A stretch of 64,000 bases of DNA from assembly GCF_900106015.1 (NCBI RefSeq), contig NZ_LT629797.1, positions 3,658,001 through 3,722,000 on the forward strand, read 5' to 3'. The DNA is from Pseudomonas sihuiensis (lineage in GTDB: Bacteria > Pseudomonadota > Gammaproteobacteria > Pseudomonadales > Pseudomonadaceae). The position numbers and the translations under genes were made by a program. This document shows, in pieces, positions 27,974-39,543 of this stretch. Position 1 is the first letter of the stretch, and every line of letters starts with the position of its first letter. The notes beneath the pieces were generated by a model. It saw only the letters and a list, made by a program, of their open reading frames with translations. It was not told where the DNA came from and ran no database searches.

Positions 27974-29410
27974 TCACCACCGGAATTGCCAGACGACTTT
28001 GCTGGAGGGCAACCCGGAGTCCTTATGCCCTGACTTCGCAGGCTCACCTACATGAATCAGGAAGGGTTCCTCATCCTGGCCACGCAGGCTCTCCTTGAGG
28101 CCCTGATAACGCTGCAACGGTTTAATGTTCTCCCCGCGCTGCAACTGCAACTGGCTCTCAGGCAGCGGGAAAATCCCCAGGCCCTTGTCGCTGTACTCGA
28201 TACGGATATGGTCAGCCGGCCAACGGTCATAGCTGAACGTCGGCAGCAAGCGCTTGAGCTCAACCTGCCCTCCCGGCTGCAGCCAGACCTTGCGCCCCGT
28301 CGCTACCAGCTCTTGAGGAGTCTCCACATCCCCTTCCTGCTCGGCAGGCAAGGCAATGAACTCCTCAAACAGAACCAGACGGCTGTCAGCTGGCGCCTCA
28401 CAGAAAAAACACTCCGCTTCGTCCGCTGCCCGCAAGTCCACTGGCAACAGGCTGGTACTGCCGCAGCCAGGGCAGCAATAGATGCGCTCGTCCACTTCAA
28501 CCAGCGCCTCAAGCCACTCGGCCATAGCCGGGCGCTCATAGGGGCTGGCTCGCCCCCCCTCAAAGCAACGGCTAAACAGTTGGGGTAGCTTGCTGTGCTC
28601 CAGCAACTGCAGCGGCAGATTAACGAAGCAAGCGTTACTGTCGTCCTCGCTATCGTTGATCCAGGGGTGCTCACCTCGCAGCGCGGCATCCTCGACTTCA
28701 GGCTCACCGTCGCTGACCATCTCACCCTTGAACGGGTGGTTGTGTGTCAGCAACTGATAGGCAATAACGGCGAAGCTCCAGCAATCGGTGAGGCTGGACA
28801 ACAACGCCTCACCACGCACCACTTCCGGTGCGCCATAGTCCACGGTGTGCAGGGTCAAGCCACTGTGGCTATCGAGGCTGATGTTGTCGCAGTCAATCAA
28901 CCAGGTCTCGGCATGTGCAGAATCATCCGAGACAAAGATATTGTTCGGCGACAGATCACCGTAGAGCATGCCGCGCCCGTGCAACTGATTCAGTGTTCTG
29001 GCCATCTGGCCCAGAATACGAATACGCCGACGCAGCCCGCCCTGGCGCAGATAATCTTCAGGTGCCTCTTCTTCAGCATTAGCAAAACTGCCCAGCAGCC
29101 CCTGCAAAGGCACCAGCCCGTCCATCAGCTCCATCACATAACCGCAGCGTGGCTCAGCCAGCAGTACAAGCGGTCTAGCCAGCTTCAAATCGGCCAGATC
29201 CTGCCGGGTCAGCCATTCGATGTGCTCACGCCAACGACGGCGCGCCTGCTCATCCTTATTGGTAAACCCCTTGATCAGAGCTTGTGGGTACTGGGTGCGG
29301 TAAACAACGCCCTGCCCACCACTGCTCAACTCACTCGTGAGCTCATAAACCGAACCTTTGCTGTCCTGCACCATGCGCTGCTTCTGCGGCGCGGCCTTGT
29401 TCGTGCTCAT
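27974..29410 (-). CDS. Protein kinase with C-terminal zinc ribbon (TerY-P triad)
   Basis: 478 residues from the ATG at 29410 (an in-frame TTG at 29419 overlaps the phosphatase stop). Ser/Thr-kinase-like core: glycine loop SSGGQGVVYRT, invariant Lys in ALIKGF, catalytic loop YGDLSPNNIFV (YGD in place of HRD), metal-binding DCD in place of DFG, and GAPEVV as the APE motif. A zinc ribbon (CPGC...CFFC) lies near residues 324-350, then about 130 further residues. With the vWA and PP2C genes it forms a TerY-P triad, a phospho-signalling module linked to DNA/RNA-processing defence operons. Its substrates are unknown; the helicase or McrB-like protein are candidates. Confidence 0.85.
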   Translation of the reverse strand: MSTNKAAPQKQRMVQDSKGSVYELTSELSSGGQGVVYRTQYPQALIKGFTNKDEQARRRWREHIEWLTRQDLADLKLARPLVLLAEPRCGYVMELMDGLVPLQGLLGSFANAEEEAPEDYLRQGGLRRRIRILGQMARTLNQLHGRGMLYGDLSPNNIFVSDDSAHAETWLIDCDNISLDSHSGLTLHTVDYGAPEVVRGEALLSSLTDCWSFAVIAYQLLTHNHPFKGEMVSDGEPEVEDAALRGEHPWINDSEDDSNACFVNLPLQLLEHSKLPQLFSRCFEGGRASPYERPAMAEWLEALVEVDERIYCCPGCGSTSLLPVDLRAADEAECFFCEAPADSRLVLFEEFIALPAEQEGDVETPQELVATGRKVWLQPGGQVELKRLLPTFSYDRWPADHIRIEYSDKGLGIFPLPESQLQLQRGENIKPLQRYQGLKESLRGQDEEPFLIHVGEPAKSGHKDSGLPSSKVVWQFRW

Positions 29411-29415
29411 CTGTA

Positions 29416-30111
29416 TCAATCCGTTAAGAAAATTCCAGCAATGCTCTTGTCGTCACCATGGCGTGGCGTCGACCAGTCCAGCAGCTCACCCGTCAGCCAG
29501 CGGCGCATGCTGCGCTTGCTACTACAACGCAGTTGGCGCCGGTAAATGGCATCAAAAAACGACTCAAGCTGCGATGGAATCAGATCATCCGAGATACCAT
29601 CCGTCATCAGCAGTACGCCATCACCCGGCTGGCTCAACTCAAACTCGAAGCTGCGAGTATTCCGGGCATCCGCCTGGGCCAAGGTCAGGGTCTGATTACC
29701 GAAGCCCTGGCGTTGATCGGTCAGCACCCTGAAAGCGCCAGCGCTTCTTGCCAGCAGCAATCCATCGCCAATCTGCCCGGCAACAGCCCGGCCACGGGCA
29801 TCCACGCGCGCCCACAGGCAGGTCGTTTCATGTAGGCGATAACGCTCGCCAAAACAGGCCAGCCAGGCCTTGCGAACCTCGTCAGTAACCGCTGCATGAG
29901 TAATGTCCGCCTGGCACCGAAGCACGTGCCGTGACAACTGCACCGCCTTGCGCGAACCGAAGTGGCTCAAGGGGCGACTGCCCAATCCATCGGCAACTGC
30001 AACGCACCAACCGCCGCGTATACCACTGACGGCCAGGGCATCCTGGTTAGGTGAGTCATCCTGTTGGTGGGCGGGGCCCCTCACCGAAGCCCCACTCGCC
30101 AACAAGCGCAT
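29416..30111 (-). CDS. PP2C-type protein phosphatase (TerY-P triad)
   Basis: 231 residues forming one PP2C domain and little else. Metal-binding motifs are SPNQDALAV, VAVADGLGS near 40, AGQIGDGLLL, MTDGISDDLIP near 168-178 and GDDKSIAGIF near the C-terminus. It would reverse phosphorylation by the adjacent kinase. The start codon overlaps the vWA stop by one base (TGATG), and its stop lies 5 bases before the kinase ATG, so the three triad proteins should be made together. Confidence 0.88.
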   Translation of the reverse strand: MRLLASGASVRGPAHQQDDSPNQDALAVSGIRGGWCVAVADGLGSRPLSHFGSRKAVQLSRHVLRCQADITHAAVTDEVRKAWLACFGERYRLHETTCLWARVDARGRAVAGQIGDGLLLARSAGAFRVLTDQRQGFGNQTLTLAQADARNTRSFEFELSQPGDGVLLMTDGISDDLIPSQLESFFDAIYRRQLRCSSKRSMRRWLTGELLDWSTPRHGDDKSIAGIFLTD

Positions 30112-30776
30112 CAGAAATCCCAGTCCTGATCATCCGTCGGGATTTGCAGCGGAGCAGACTGATTCGGCGTCGCCGAGCGGCTACGTGCACTGACGCTCAT
30201 CGTCACAGCGCGGAAAAAACGGTGGATATCCGCAGCATTCTCGGCACGGAACAGCGGTGCCTCCGGGTCATTGGCAAAATCACCGAGCATGCTCTCATCG
30301 GCATCAGCACCGATGGCCATGGCAAAGCGAGTGGCCTTGGACGAGCGCTCGCCATTGGCCAGACGAGCAAAGGAACCCTGCCAGTCATCAGTAGGGTGGC
30401 CATCGGAAACCAGCACGATTACCGGTTTGTAGGCGCGGGAGGGGATGCTGTCCTTGTCTTCGATCATCTGGCTGGCCAGTGCCAGAGCACCACCCAGCGG
30501 AGTCGCCCCCGCAGCAGTAAGCGGGGTGAAGCCCTGCAACTGATGAGCCGGAGTCAAAGGCAAATTCACCTCTGCTTGACTGCCAAAGGTGATCAAACTG
30601 ACCTGCAGTTCAGCCCGCAGGCGGCTCTCGCCGGCAAAGCTGCTGATCATGTCTTTCAGGCCCTTGTTCAGCGCCTCGATCTTGCCATCCACAGACATGC
30701 TGCCACTGGTGTCAGCCAGAACGATGATCGGCAGCGGACGGGCGGTTTGGACCTGGAATTTTTTGAGTTCTGACAC
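30111..30776 (-). CDS. TerY-type von Willebrand A protein
   Basis: 221 residues, almost entirely one vWA domain. Complete MIDAS: D22-T-S-G-S-M-S, the Thr of AGATPLGGAL and the Asp of VLVSDGHPTDDW, so it should bind a divalent metal and mediate protein interaction. It starts with GTG at 30776 behind AAGGAAG and is the first gene of the seven-gene operon. A sigma-54-type promoter lies 38-56 bp upstream. TerY-like vWA proteins with a PP2C and a kinase define the TerY-P triad described in Ter-type stress and defence systems. Confidence 0.88.
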   Translation of the reverse strand: MSELKKFQVQTARPLPIIVLADTSGSMSVDGKIEALNKGLKDMISSFAGESRLRAELQVSLITFGSQAEVNLPLTPAHQLQGFTPLTAAGATPLGGALALASQMIEDKDSIPSRAYKPVIVLVSDGHPTDDWQGSFARLANGERSSKATRFAMAIGADADESMLGDFANDPEAPLFRAENAADIHRFFRAVTMSVSARSRSATPNQSAPLQIPTDDQDWDF

Positions 30777-30813
30777 TGTGTACTTCCTTGATAGTCAATT
30801 GGATATCTCCCTA

Positions 30814-30832
30814 TAAGCGCATTCCGTGCCAA
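30814..30832 (-). promoter_or_regulatory. Sigma-54 (-24/-12) promoter of the TerY-P operon
   Basis: The - strand reads TTGGCACGGAATGCGCTTA. The -24 element TGGCAC is perfect, and the -12 GC (30818-30817) is at the exact spacing, though TTGC is replaced by GCGC. Transcription would start near 30805, leaving a 29-nt leader with AAGGAAG before the GTG. A sigma-54 activator gene is in the same island. Confidence 0.7.
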
Positions 30833-30975
30833 CTCATGTTTTCTTTTAAAAACAGTATGTTATGCAATCTTGAAGGCCGAGAAATATCGTTATATACGTA
30901 AAAACCGTTATTTATTGGTAATTTTGTTTACCGACACGAACAGGGGCTCATTCACAACGCTGTGGGAAATACCCC

Positions 30976-31125
30976 TCACAATCCCCAGTAATACTGCTTA
31001 ATCTTCTGCGCCATCCGCTGTCGGCGTTCGAGCAGAAACTCGTCGAACTGATCCGGCGCGTAGGCATCCAGATTGTCCGGCAGACAGTTAGCAGCCAGGT
31101 TCGCCTTGAGGCCCTCCAGGCGGTG
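30976..31125 (-). pseudogene. C-terminal gene remnant between the two defence operons
   Basis: The 509-bp gap 30777-31285 holds a sequence reading GAYHRLEGLKANLAANCLPD and ending FDEFLLERRQRMAQKIKQYY-WGL before a stop. Its protein-like ending differs from neighbouring out-of-frame sequence. It looks like the tail of a lost protein, perhaps of a DUF262-type restriction family, but I cannot assign it. The rest of the gap is AT-rich and carries the TerY promoter. Confidence 0.4.
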
Positions 31126-31285
31126 GTACGCCCCCACGGCGCGTAACCCAACAGTGGAAGTGCACCCATGATCAGGCTTGGGGCGGCGGCCAGGGGTGCT
31201 GCCTTGAAAAAGCCGGACTGCAGAATTCTCTTTCGCAATTATTTGTGAACTCTCAAAAGCCAGAGAACGACCAACATGTAGCCGT

Positions 31286-33177
31286 CTACAACGGCTGAAT
31301 GGATACGGCCTTCCATCCCCAGCTTTCACGCTTTTTGTTGTAGACCTGTACCGCCGTACCGGAAACCTGCTGACCGTCTTCGATCTCGCAGCGCTCCACC
31401 AATGGCGGAGGAATAAATATTTCGCTTGGGGTAAATCCCATGCCGTTAGAGACGCGAACCGCCTCGGTGAAGTCCTTGCGCAACAAATCGCCTGGCACTT
31501 TTTCGCTCGCCTTTGCGGAAAGCACGCGGTATTGAGGGCCACGCTTCGAAACATAGCGAACAAGCTGCACCTCGATGGCATCGCCCTCGGCAAACGCACA
31601 CGGCAACACCGACATCGGGATCTCACCATTGATCTCCCGGCTGACGATGTAGCGAATGACCTGTTTGTCCTCATTCACCTGGCTCACAACCCCTAAAAGC
31701 TCGGGTGCCACATCCCACGCAGTAGCGCCAGGCCGGCGCTCCAGCACAAACAGGTTGAAGCGCTGCTTCTCATCAAACTCGCCCTTGATCCTGACGGCAT
31801 CCCCGGCCGCCAAACTCATCCGCGCGACCTTTGACTCAGGAATCGACACCTCCGCGGGGATTGAGCCCGTTTTCAGGAAAACCTTGCGCTTGGGCTTGTT
31901 CTCTCTACCCGGCACGACAAAGGTCTCGCCCAGGCAAGCATCAATCCAGGGCAAGTCATTGAACAGCAGCGCCTCAGCCGCCTTTGCATGCAGCCTGTAG
32001 TAGTCACGGTTGGATACCTTGGCCTGCACACCGGCAAACCAGTCCTGCGCCGCTATACTGGCAACCTCTTCAGGGATCTTGTAGCCCTCCTGCTCCTTGG
32101 CTCGAACAATAGCCTCGACCTCATGCTTGGCTGCTGCATGGTCATTAGCCTCCAGCATGCGCTCGGCGACTTTCAGGCGGATTTTCCCGGTGAACTTGTC
32201 CTCTGCCGAGCAGGTCAGCGCCTTGCAATAACAGCCCAGCGCAGCGTCCTGATCCTTTTGCGAGACAATTTCCCCCAGCAGCCCCCAGGCCCAGTAATCG
32301 TTGGACTTGGCCTTGGTCACCGCAATCCCGAAAGCCAGCGCCTCGTCATGCCGGCCCAGCGCCAGCAGCAGCTTGGCCTTGTTCAGCTTGAGAAATACGT
32401 TGTCCGGGAAGCGGCCCATGGCACTATCAATGAAGGGCAGTATGTACTCCTGCCCGTCAGCATCATCCGCAGCGGCCGCCTCCTTGCCCGCGAGCTGGAT
32501 GACCTTCTCAGCCAGTGACGGATACTCCCTGCCATCCTCGGCGCGGTAACGCTCATAGTCTTCCCCGCGCAGGTGCTGGAGATCCCAATGGCGGGAAAAG
32601 GCCAGCATTTTCAGCTTGTCCTGCCCGGCCAGTTTGGCGGCCAACTGCAGCATGCGAGAGTGGAGCGGAGAGGGCTTTTCGATCTCCAGCTTGAGATAGT
32701 CACTTAAATTGCGCTTGACCTCGCCAACGCTGAAGTTCTCCTTGGCCAGCAGCGCCTTGGTGTGCTGGTAAAGCTCCCAGCCGAAACTGGTCTGGATCTC
32801 CTGATCGGCAGCACCGTTCATCCATACCTTGCGGTAGATGGCTGCAGCCTGCGCATGCTGCCCGCTCTTACTCAGCCCCTTGGCCTCGCTGATCTGCTGG
32901 CCAAAGGGATTGCACAGCGATAGCGCATGGCGAACGCCTTTACTCAGCACATCGTCACCAGGATCGACAGCAAGACTCTCCAACTGGCTGCGATAGTGCG
33001 GCAGGTTCTCCAGATCCCCGCCCTTGACGTCTCGCTTGATCAGGTCGACCAGACACCAGGCAAATGCCTTGCGGTCCCAGTCATCTACCTGCGGCGCAGC
33101 CATCAACTCAAGCGCCATCTTGTAGGCCTCGTCGATCGCTCCTTCCCTGCGCTTGGCGAAAACCTCCTTGTTGCTAA

Positions 33178-33181
<4 letters not shown>
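31286..33181 (-). CDS. TPR-like protein with C-terminal S1/CSD-like OB folds
   Basis: 631 residues. The first 380 or so are helical repeats of TPR type (for example ISEAKGLSKSGQHAQAAAIY and LNKAKLLLALGRHDEALAFG). The last 220 are beta-rich and contain S1/cold-shock-like OB folds, clearest in LLGVVSQVNEDKQVIRYIVS followed by REINGEIPMSVLP. Such TPR-OB proteins occur in conflict systems with TerY-P triads (TOTE-type) and may bind RNA. It starts with GTG at 33181 in a GTGA overlap with the RecD-like gene, so the two are coupled. It lies upstream of the TerY-P operon but is separated from it by 509 bp. Confidence 0.7.
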
Positions 33182-36027
<2,846 letters not shown>

Positions 36028-36090
36028 CCATATTCCTTACACAACAGGCGAGCCCAGAGACAACTCAGAAACCCTAATCCAATACCAAGA

Positions 36091-36468
36091 CTACCTTGCA
36101 GTCTTTTCGCGCAGTTCCGCCCGGAGCTTGTCCCTTTTCACCAGAACCTCATCTGCGGCTTCTCCCGTCAGGCGGCCAGCCAGCTCCTCATACACCTGCA
36201 AAAGCTCCTTACGCTTGGCCATGACCTGACGCGGTAAAACCGCAAAAATCTCCGGATGGGCAATCTGAGCCTCAAGAACTTTCACCTGCGTTTCCAGAGC
36301 AGGAGTCCTTCCTGCCTCAAGGCGTTCCTTGAGTGAACGGTTAAATTCAGCCGATGAGCGATTAACGTCATCCAGAAAGTCGTTGAGCACTGTAAGCGCT
36401 CGCGAAACGGCCTCCGCAGCCGAACCCAGCACAGCGACAGTGCGTTTCAAGCCCGTCCAGATTGACAT
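36091..36468 (-). CDS. Small helical protein of unknown function
   Basis: 125 residues, predicted almost wholly helical and heptad-like (LNDFLDDVNRSSAEFNRSLK; ELLQVYEELAGRLTGEAADE; KRDKLRAELREKT). No known motif and no membrane segment apart from a mildly hydrophobic N-terminus. It starts at ATG 36468 with GAGG nearby, 103 bp after the OLD-family gene and 63 bp before the RecD-like gene. It may be an accessory subunit of either unit. Confidence 0.6.
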   Translation of the reverse strand: MSIWTGLKRTVAVLGSAAEAVSRALTVLNDFLDDVNRSSAEFNRSLKERLEAGRTPALETQVKVLEAQIAHPEIFAVLPRQVMAKRKELLQVYEELAGRLTGEAADEVLVKRDKLRAELREKTAR

Positions 36469-36571
36469 ATAACTGCCTCAAATCCTGAATAAATAAATCT
36501 GTCCCGTTTATCCCCTGCACTGGGAGCAGGCAGACCAAACCGCTTCAGCAGAGCCATACACCACGCGGGAT

Positions 36572-38398
36572 TCAAGGAACCAACGCCAGCAAACTCTCAA
36601 CGAGCTCTTTCAGCTCCGAGCGCTGTTTGTCGCCATCTTGGTACATCGAGCGCTGGAGGATTTTGTCGGCACTCATCAGTGGCCAAAATCGATCTGAAAC
36701 ATCGTCTGGTTTCATCCCTACTGCGTCACCAATGATCTGCTTGGCATCGCTGGTATCGGTGAAATTAACCACGACACCGGCTTCTTGCAGAATCAAATCT
36801 GGACACAGGTAGTTCTCGATTTCACGCTTACGAGTCGAATAAAACGCCCGTCCAAGCCCTTCAACTTCTTGTTTTCGCTTGAGGTTTGTCTTGTGCTGAA
36901 AGGGATCACCAAGATCTGAGTCGAGGAAAACGCACCAAGGCAGGCCAATTTCGTCGGCAAGTTGATGAGTGACCCAATGCTTCACGTTTCCACAGCCGCC
37001 AACGTGAATCGGGATAAGCCCCTGATCATCGAGATCGCGGTCAATAACGCTTGCTGCCTTGAGGGTGCTAGCTGTGTGACGCAGGAAGGTGATGTCGCTC
37101 TTGCCTTCCACCAGGATGATTCCCTTCGCACGCTCCATCCCCGTTTCGGGGAGCACACCCAAACTCTCGGCGGCCTCCTTGAGCACATTGTCATCTGGCA
37201 TCTTGACGATGGGGATGCCGTTCTCATCCTTGGTGACGTAGCGGATGCCATCGATGGGCATCAGGCCGGCCAGGGCGGGAACGTGGGTGGTGACAATGAT
37301 CTGCCGGTTGGGCTGGTTGGAGAGTTCCAGCAACGCCTTCATCAGCATCATCTGGTAGTTCGGGTGCTGGGAGGTTTCCGGCTCTTCGATGGCGTAAATC
37401 ACATTACGCTGGGAGCCCATTACCGCCTTCTCCGCCTCGGCGCGGAAGAAATTGAGCAGGATCAGCCGGCGCACGCCGCTGCCGCGCTTGTTGATGGGGA
37501 TACCGTTCTCGCCATCCAGGGTGAAGCTGAAGCTCCACTTGGGCTTTTCCTTGAAACGTGGGGTCAGTTCATTGGCCAGCTCGGGGGCCATTTCCCGCAG
37601 CTTGTCGAGGGTACGCTCAGCGACATCCAGCACACTGGCTTCGATCTGTTGCTCCAGCGCGCTGATCTGATCCTGCAGCGCAGCCTGAGCTTCCTTGACC
37701 GCCTGCTGCAGCGGGTTCTTGGCCTCAGCATCGCCGTCACTGCTTTCACGATCCGCCTTGAACAGGGCAAAGGTAGGCAACTGGGCCTCGATCTTTTCCC
37801 AAATGGATTTGCTGTCGGTCGAAAGTCCTTTGCTAACGTCCAGCAGCCTCTCCTGACAGGCAATGGGCTGCGCTGCAGCACGGATAGCCTGCCGCCACTG
37901 TGAAGCCACGCGCTTGTCTGCTACTTGCTCAGCAACGCCTTGCTGCTCACCGAGCCTTTTCAGTTCGGTCATCTTCAGGCTCAGCAGCCCAGCCAGCGCT
38001 TCATCCGCAGGGTGCTGGCAGCGGATAGCGGTGCGCTCCAGCTTGCCGGTATTGGCCTTGAAGGTTTTGACAATCTCCAGCGCACCCTCGGCGTTGAGCA
38101 AGTACTCCTGCGCCAAGGAGGTCTCTGCATTTTCATCGAGCACCAGCGCCTCAGGCAGATCATCAAACTCACAGGCAATCTCGAACTGCTCGGCGCCCTC
38201 GGCCAGGCTGAAGCAGTTCATATCGCTCTTGTCGGCCTTGACGTCGCCGCTCTCGAAGAAGATCGCCAGGGCTTCGAGGATGGTCGATTTGCCATAGTCA
38301 TTGCGCCCGACGATGCCGGTCATGGCTTCGTCGATGGGAATGACGGTAGTGGCGCGGTAGCCGCGAAAATGTGTGAGCTTGACGGACTTGAGGCGCAT
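36572..38398 (-). CDS. OLD-family ATPase with TOPRIM nuclease domain
   Basis: 608 residues. The N-terminal ABC/SMC-type ATPase has Walker A GRNDYGKST at 31-38, a coiled-coil insertion, Walker B region YAIEEPETSQHPN and the H-loop IIVTTHVPALAG. The C-terminal TOPRIM domain has the Glu of ILVEGKSDITF near 428 and VFLDSDLGDP near 491. OLD proteins nick or cut DNA; GajA of Gabija is a relative. There is no UvrD-like GajB partner next to it. It begins 14 bp after hsdS behind AAGGAAA, so it is probably expressed with the type I system. It may use the RecD-like helicase two genes downstream, which is speculative. Confidence 0.85.
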   Translation of the reverse strand: MRLKSVKLTHFRGYRATTVIPIDEAMTGIVGRNDYGKSTILEALAIFFESGDVKADKSDMNCFSLAEGAEQFEIACEFDDLPEALVLDENAETSLAQEYLLNAEGALEIVKTFKANTGKLERTAIRCQHPADEALAGLLSLKMTELKRLGEQQGVAEQVADKRVASQWRQAIRAAAQPIACQERLLDVSKGLSTDSKSIWEKIEAQLPTFALFKADRESSDGDAEAKNPLQQAVKEAQAALQDQISALEQQIEASVLDVAERTLDKLREMAPELANELTPRFKEKPKWSFSFTLDGENGIPINKRGSGVRRLILLNFFRAEAEKAVMGSQRNVIYAIEEPETSQHPNYQMMLMKALLELSNQPNRQIIVTTHVPALAGLMPIDGIRYVTKDENGIPIVKMPDDNVLKEAAESLGVLPETGMERAKGIILVEGKSDITFLRHTASTLKAASVIDRDLDDQGLIPIHVGGCGNVKHWVTHQLADEIGLPWCVFLDSDLGDPFQHKTNLKRKQEVEGLGRAFYSTRKREIENYLCPDLILQEAGVVVNFTDTSDAKQIIGDAVGMKPDDVSDRFWPLMSADKILQRSMYQDGDKQRSELKELVESLLALVP

Positions 38399-38412
38399 GG
38401 GGATTTCCTTAT

Positions 38413-39543
38413 CTAAAGCTGTCCTGAAAACGCCAGCTGGGATAGCGATTCGAAAAGTGGCGTATTCAACCCAGATTCGTGGCGGAGGCTAGACTCCGAT
38501 ACTTTCTGCGCAATAGCGGAAAATTTCTCCTGAAGGCCTATCGGCGGGACAGGGATTTCAATTTCGTCAAATAGTGATTTTTTTAGAATCGGAAGTGTAG
38601 TCTGAATTGCTTTAGAGCTAACCAACCCAGGAGACAGCTTAAATACAAAAAACCCATAAATATCTGAAATTTCAGAACCCCACTCCTGCGCATTTATCTG
38701 CTGATTGAATGCTAAAGAGCGGCCAGCAATCCCAACCTTCCCAACAGTACCTATACAACAGACCAACAAGCTGCCTTTGCGGCAAATTTTTGAATACTCA
38801 GCCCCCTCTCGGGTCACCTCCCGAACAGAAGAGTCAACTTTCCCACACAAATCACCAGGAGTTACAAAAGGCAAACCTTCGCCCCACATACCAACTTTCT
38901 CACCTGGGGGCGTCCTGCCAGTTGCTGACTTACCCAGTAATTTAAGGCTTTTCTTGGGCCATCCCTTCGGATTGCTTACCGGGTCGCCGAACATGTCCAG
39001 AAACACGGCGCGGAGGAAGTCGTCGACGAGCTGGATGGCTTGCTGGTGTTTGAGGCGAATGGCATCGGCCTTGTCTAGGATAGCGGCGATGCGCTTTTGT
39101 TCGGGCAGAGGTGGGAGAGGGATTTGCATCGCCTCGAAATTGCCCTTATTAATAATCGCTACGGTAGTTGATGGAGCCATAGCCTCCATTTTTGGCTTTA
39201 AAAGCTGCAAAGCGTAGAAGCCATACTTTGCGTCAACTCTATTCTCGTCAAAGATCACTGAGTTGATCTGTTGATTTGTGGCAACAGGCGTACCCGCAAT
39301 CGCCATCTTCCCAAGCGAGCCTATACAGCAAACCATTACAGCATTATTTGGTACCAGCTTAATTGCCGAGGCGCCTTTAGCGGACAAGGTTCTTGGCGCA
39401 CTCGTTACATAAGTCTCCAGTCCAAGCTCAGCAGGAGTGACAAACGGAATATCCCCGCCAAAGTTCTGATCATCCACCGTTGATGGTGTCTTCCCTGTAA
39501 CAACCTTTGCCACTTCTTTTATGGCAACAAGAGGCCAGCTCAC
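38413..39543 (-). CDS. hsdS: Type I restriction-modification specificity subunit HsdS
   Basis: 376 residues with two target-recognition domains (about 1-150 and 195-340) and conserved helical spacers (LPPLPEQKRIAAILDKADAI after the first, PPIGLQEKFSAIAQKVSESS after the second). Together they set the bipartite recognition sequence of the methylase and nuclease. It starts with GTG at 39543, overlapping the hsdM stop by 4 bp. Both recognition domains are visibly more AT-rich than the spacers and neighbouring genes, the usual sign of exchange of recognition domains. The DNA target cannot be read from sequence. Confidence 0.92.
   Translation of the reverse strand: MSWPLVAIKEVAKVVTGKTPSTVDDQNFGGDIPFVTPAELGLETYVTSAPRTLSAKGASAIKLVPNNAVMVCCIGSLGKMAIAGTPVATNQQINSVIFDENRVDAKYGFYALQLLKPKMEAMAPSTTVAIINKGNFEAMQIPLPPLPEQKRIAAILDKADAIRLKHQQAIQLVDDFLRAVFLDMFGDPVSNPKGWPKKSLKLLGKSATGRTPPGEKVGMWGEGLPFVTPGDLCGKVDSSVREVTREGAEYSKICRKGSLLVCCIGTVGKVGIAGRSLAFNQQINAQEWGSEISDIYGFFVFKLSPGLVSSKAIQTTLPILKKSLFDEIEIPVPPIGLQEKFSAIAQKVSESSLRHESGLNTPLFESLSQLAFSGQL

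Noticed and set aside
30948..31238. 96-residue - strand ORF in the gap before the TerY operon
   Set aside because: Its Arg/Trp/Ser-rich composition looks out of frame; the adjacent frame gives the more protein-like C-terminal relic listed as a pseudogene.
36542..36556. Third sigma-54-like site upstream of the 125-residue gene
   Set aside because: TGGCTC-N5-AAGC has the GG/GC spacing but a poor -12 element and lacks the TGGCACGG...CGCT pattern of the other two. One such partial match is expected by chance in a region this size.
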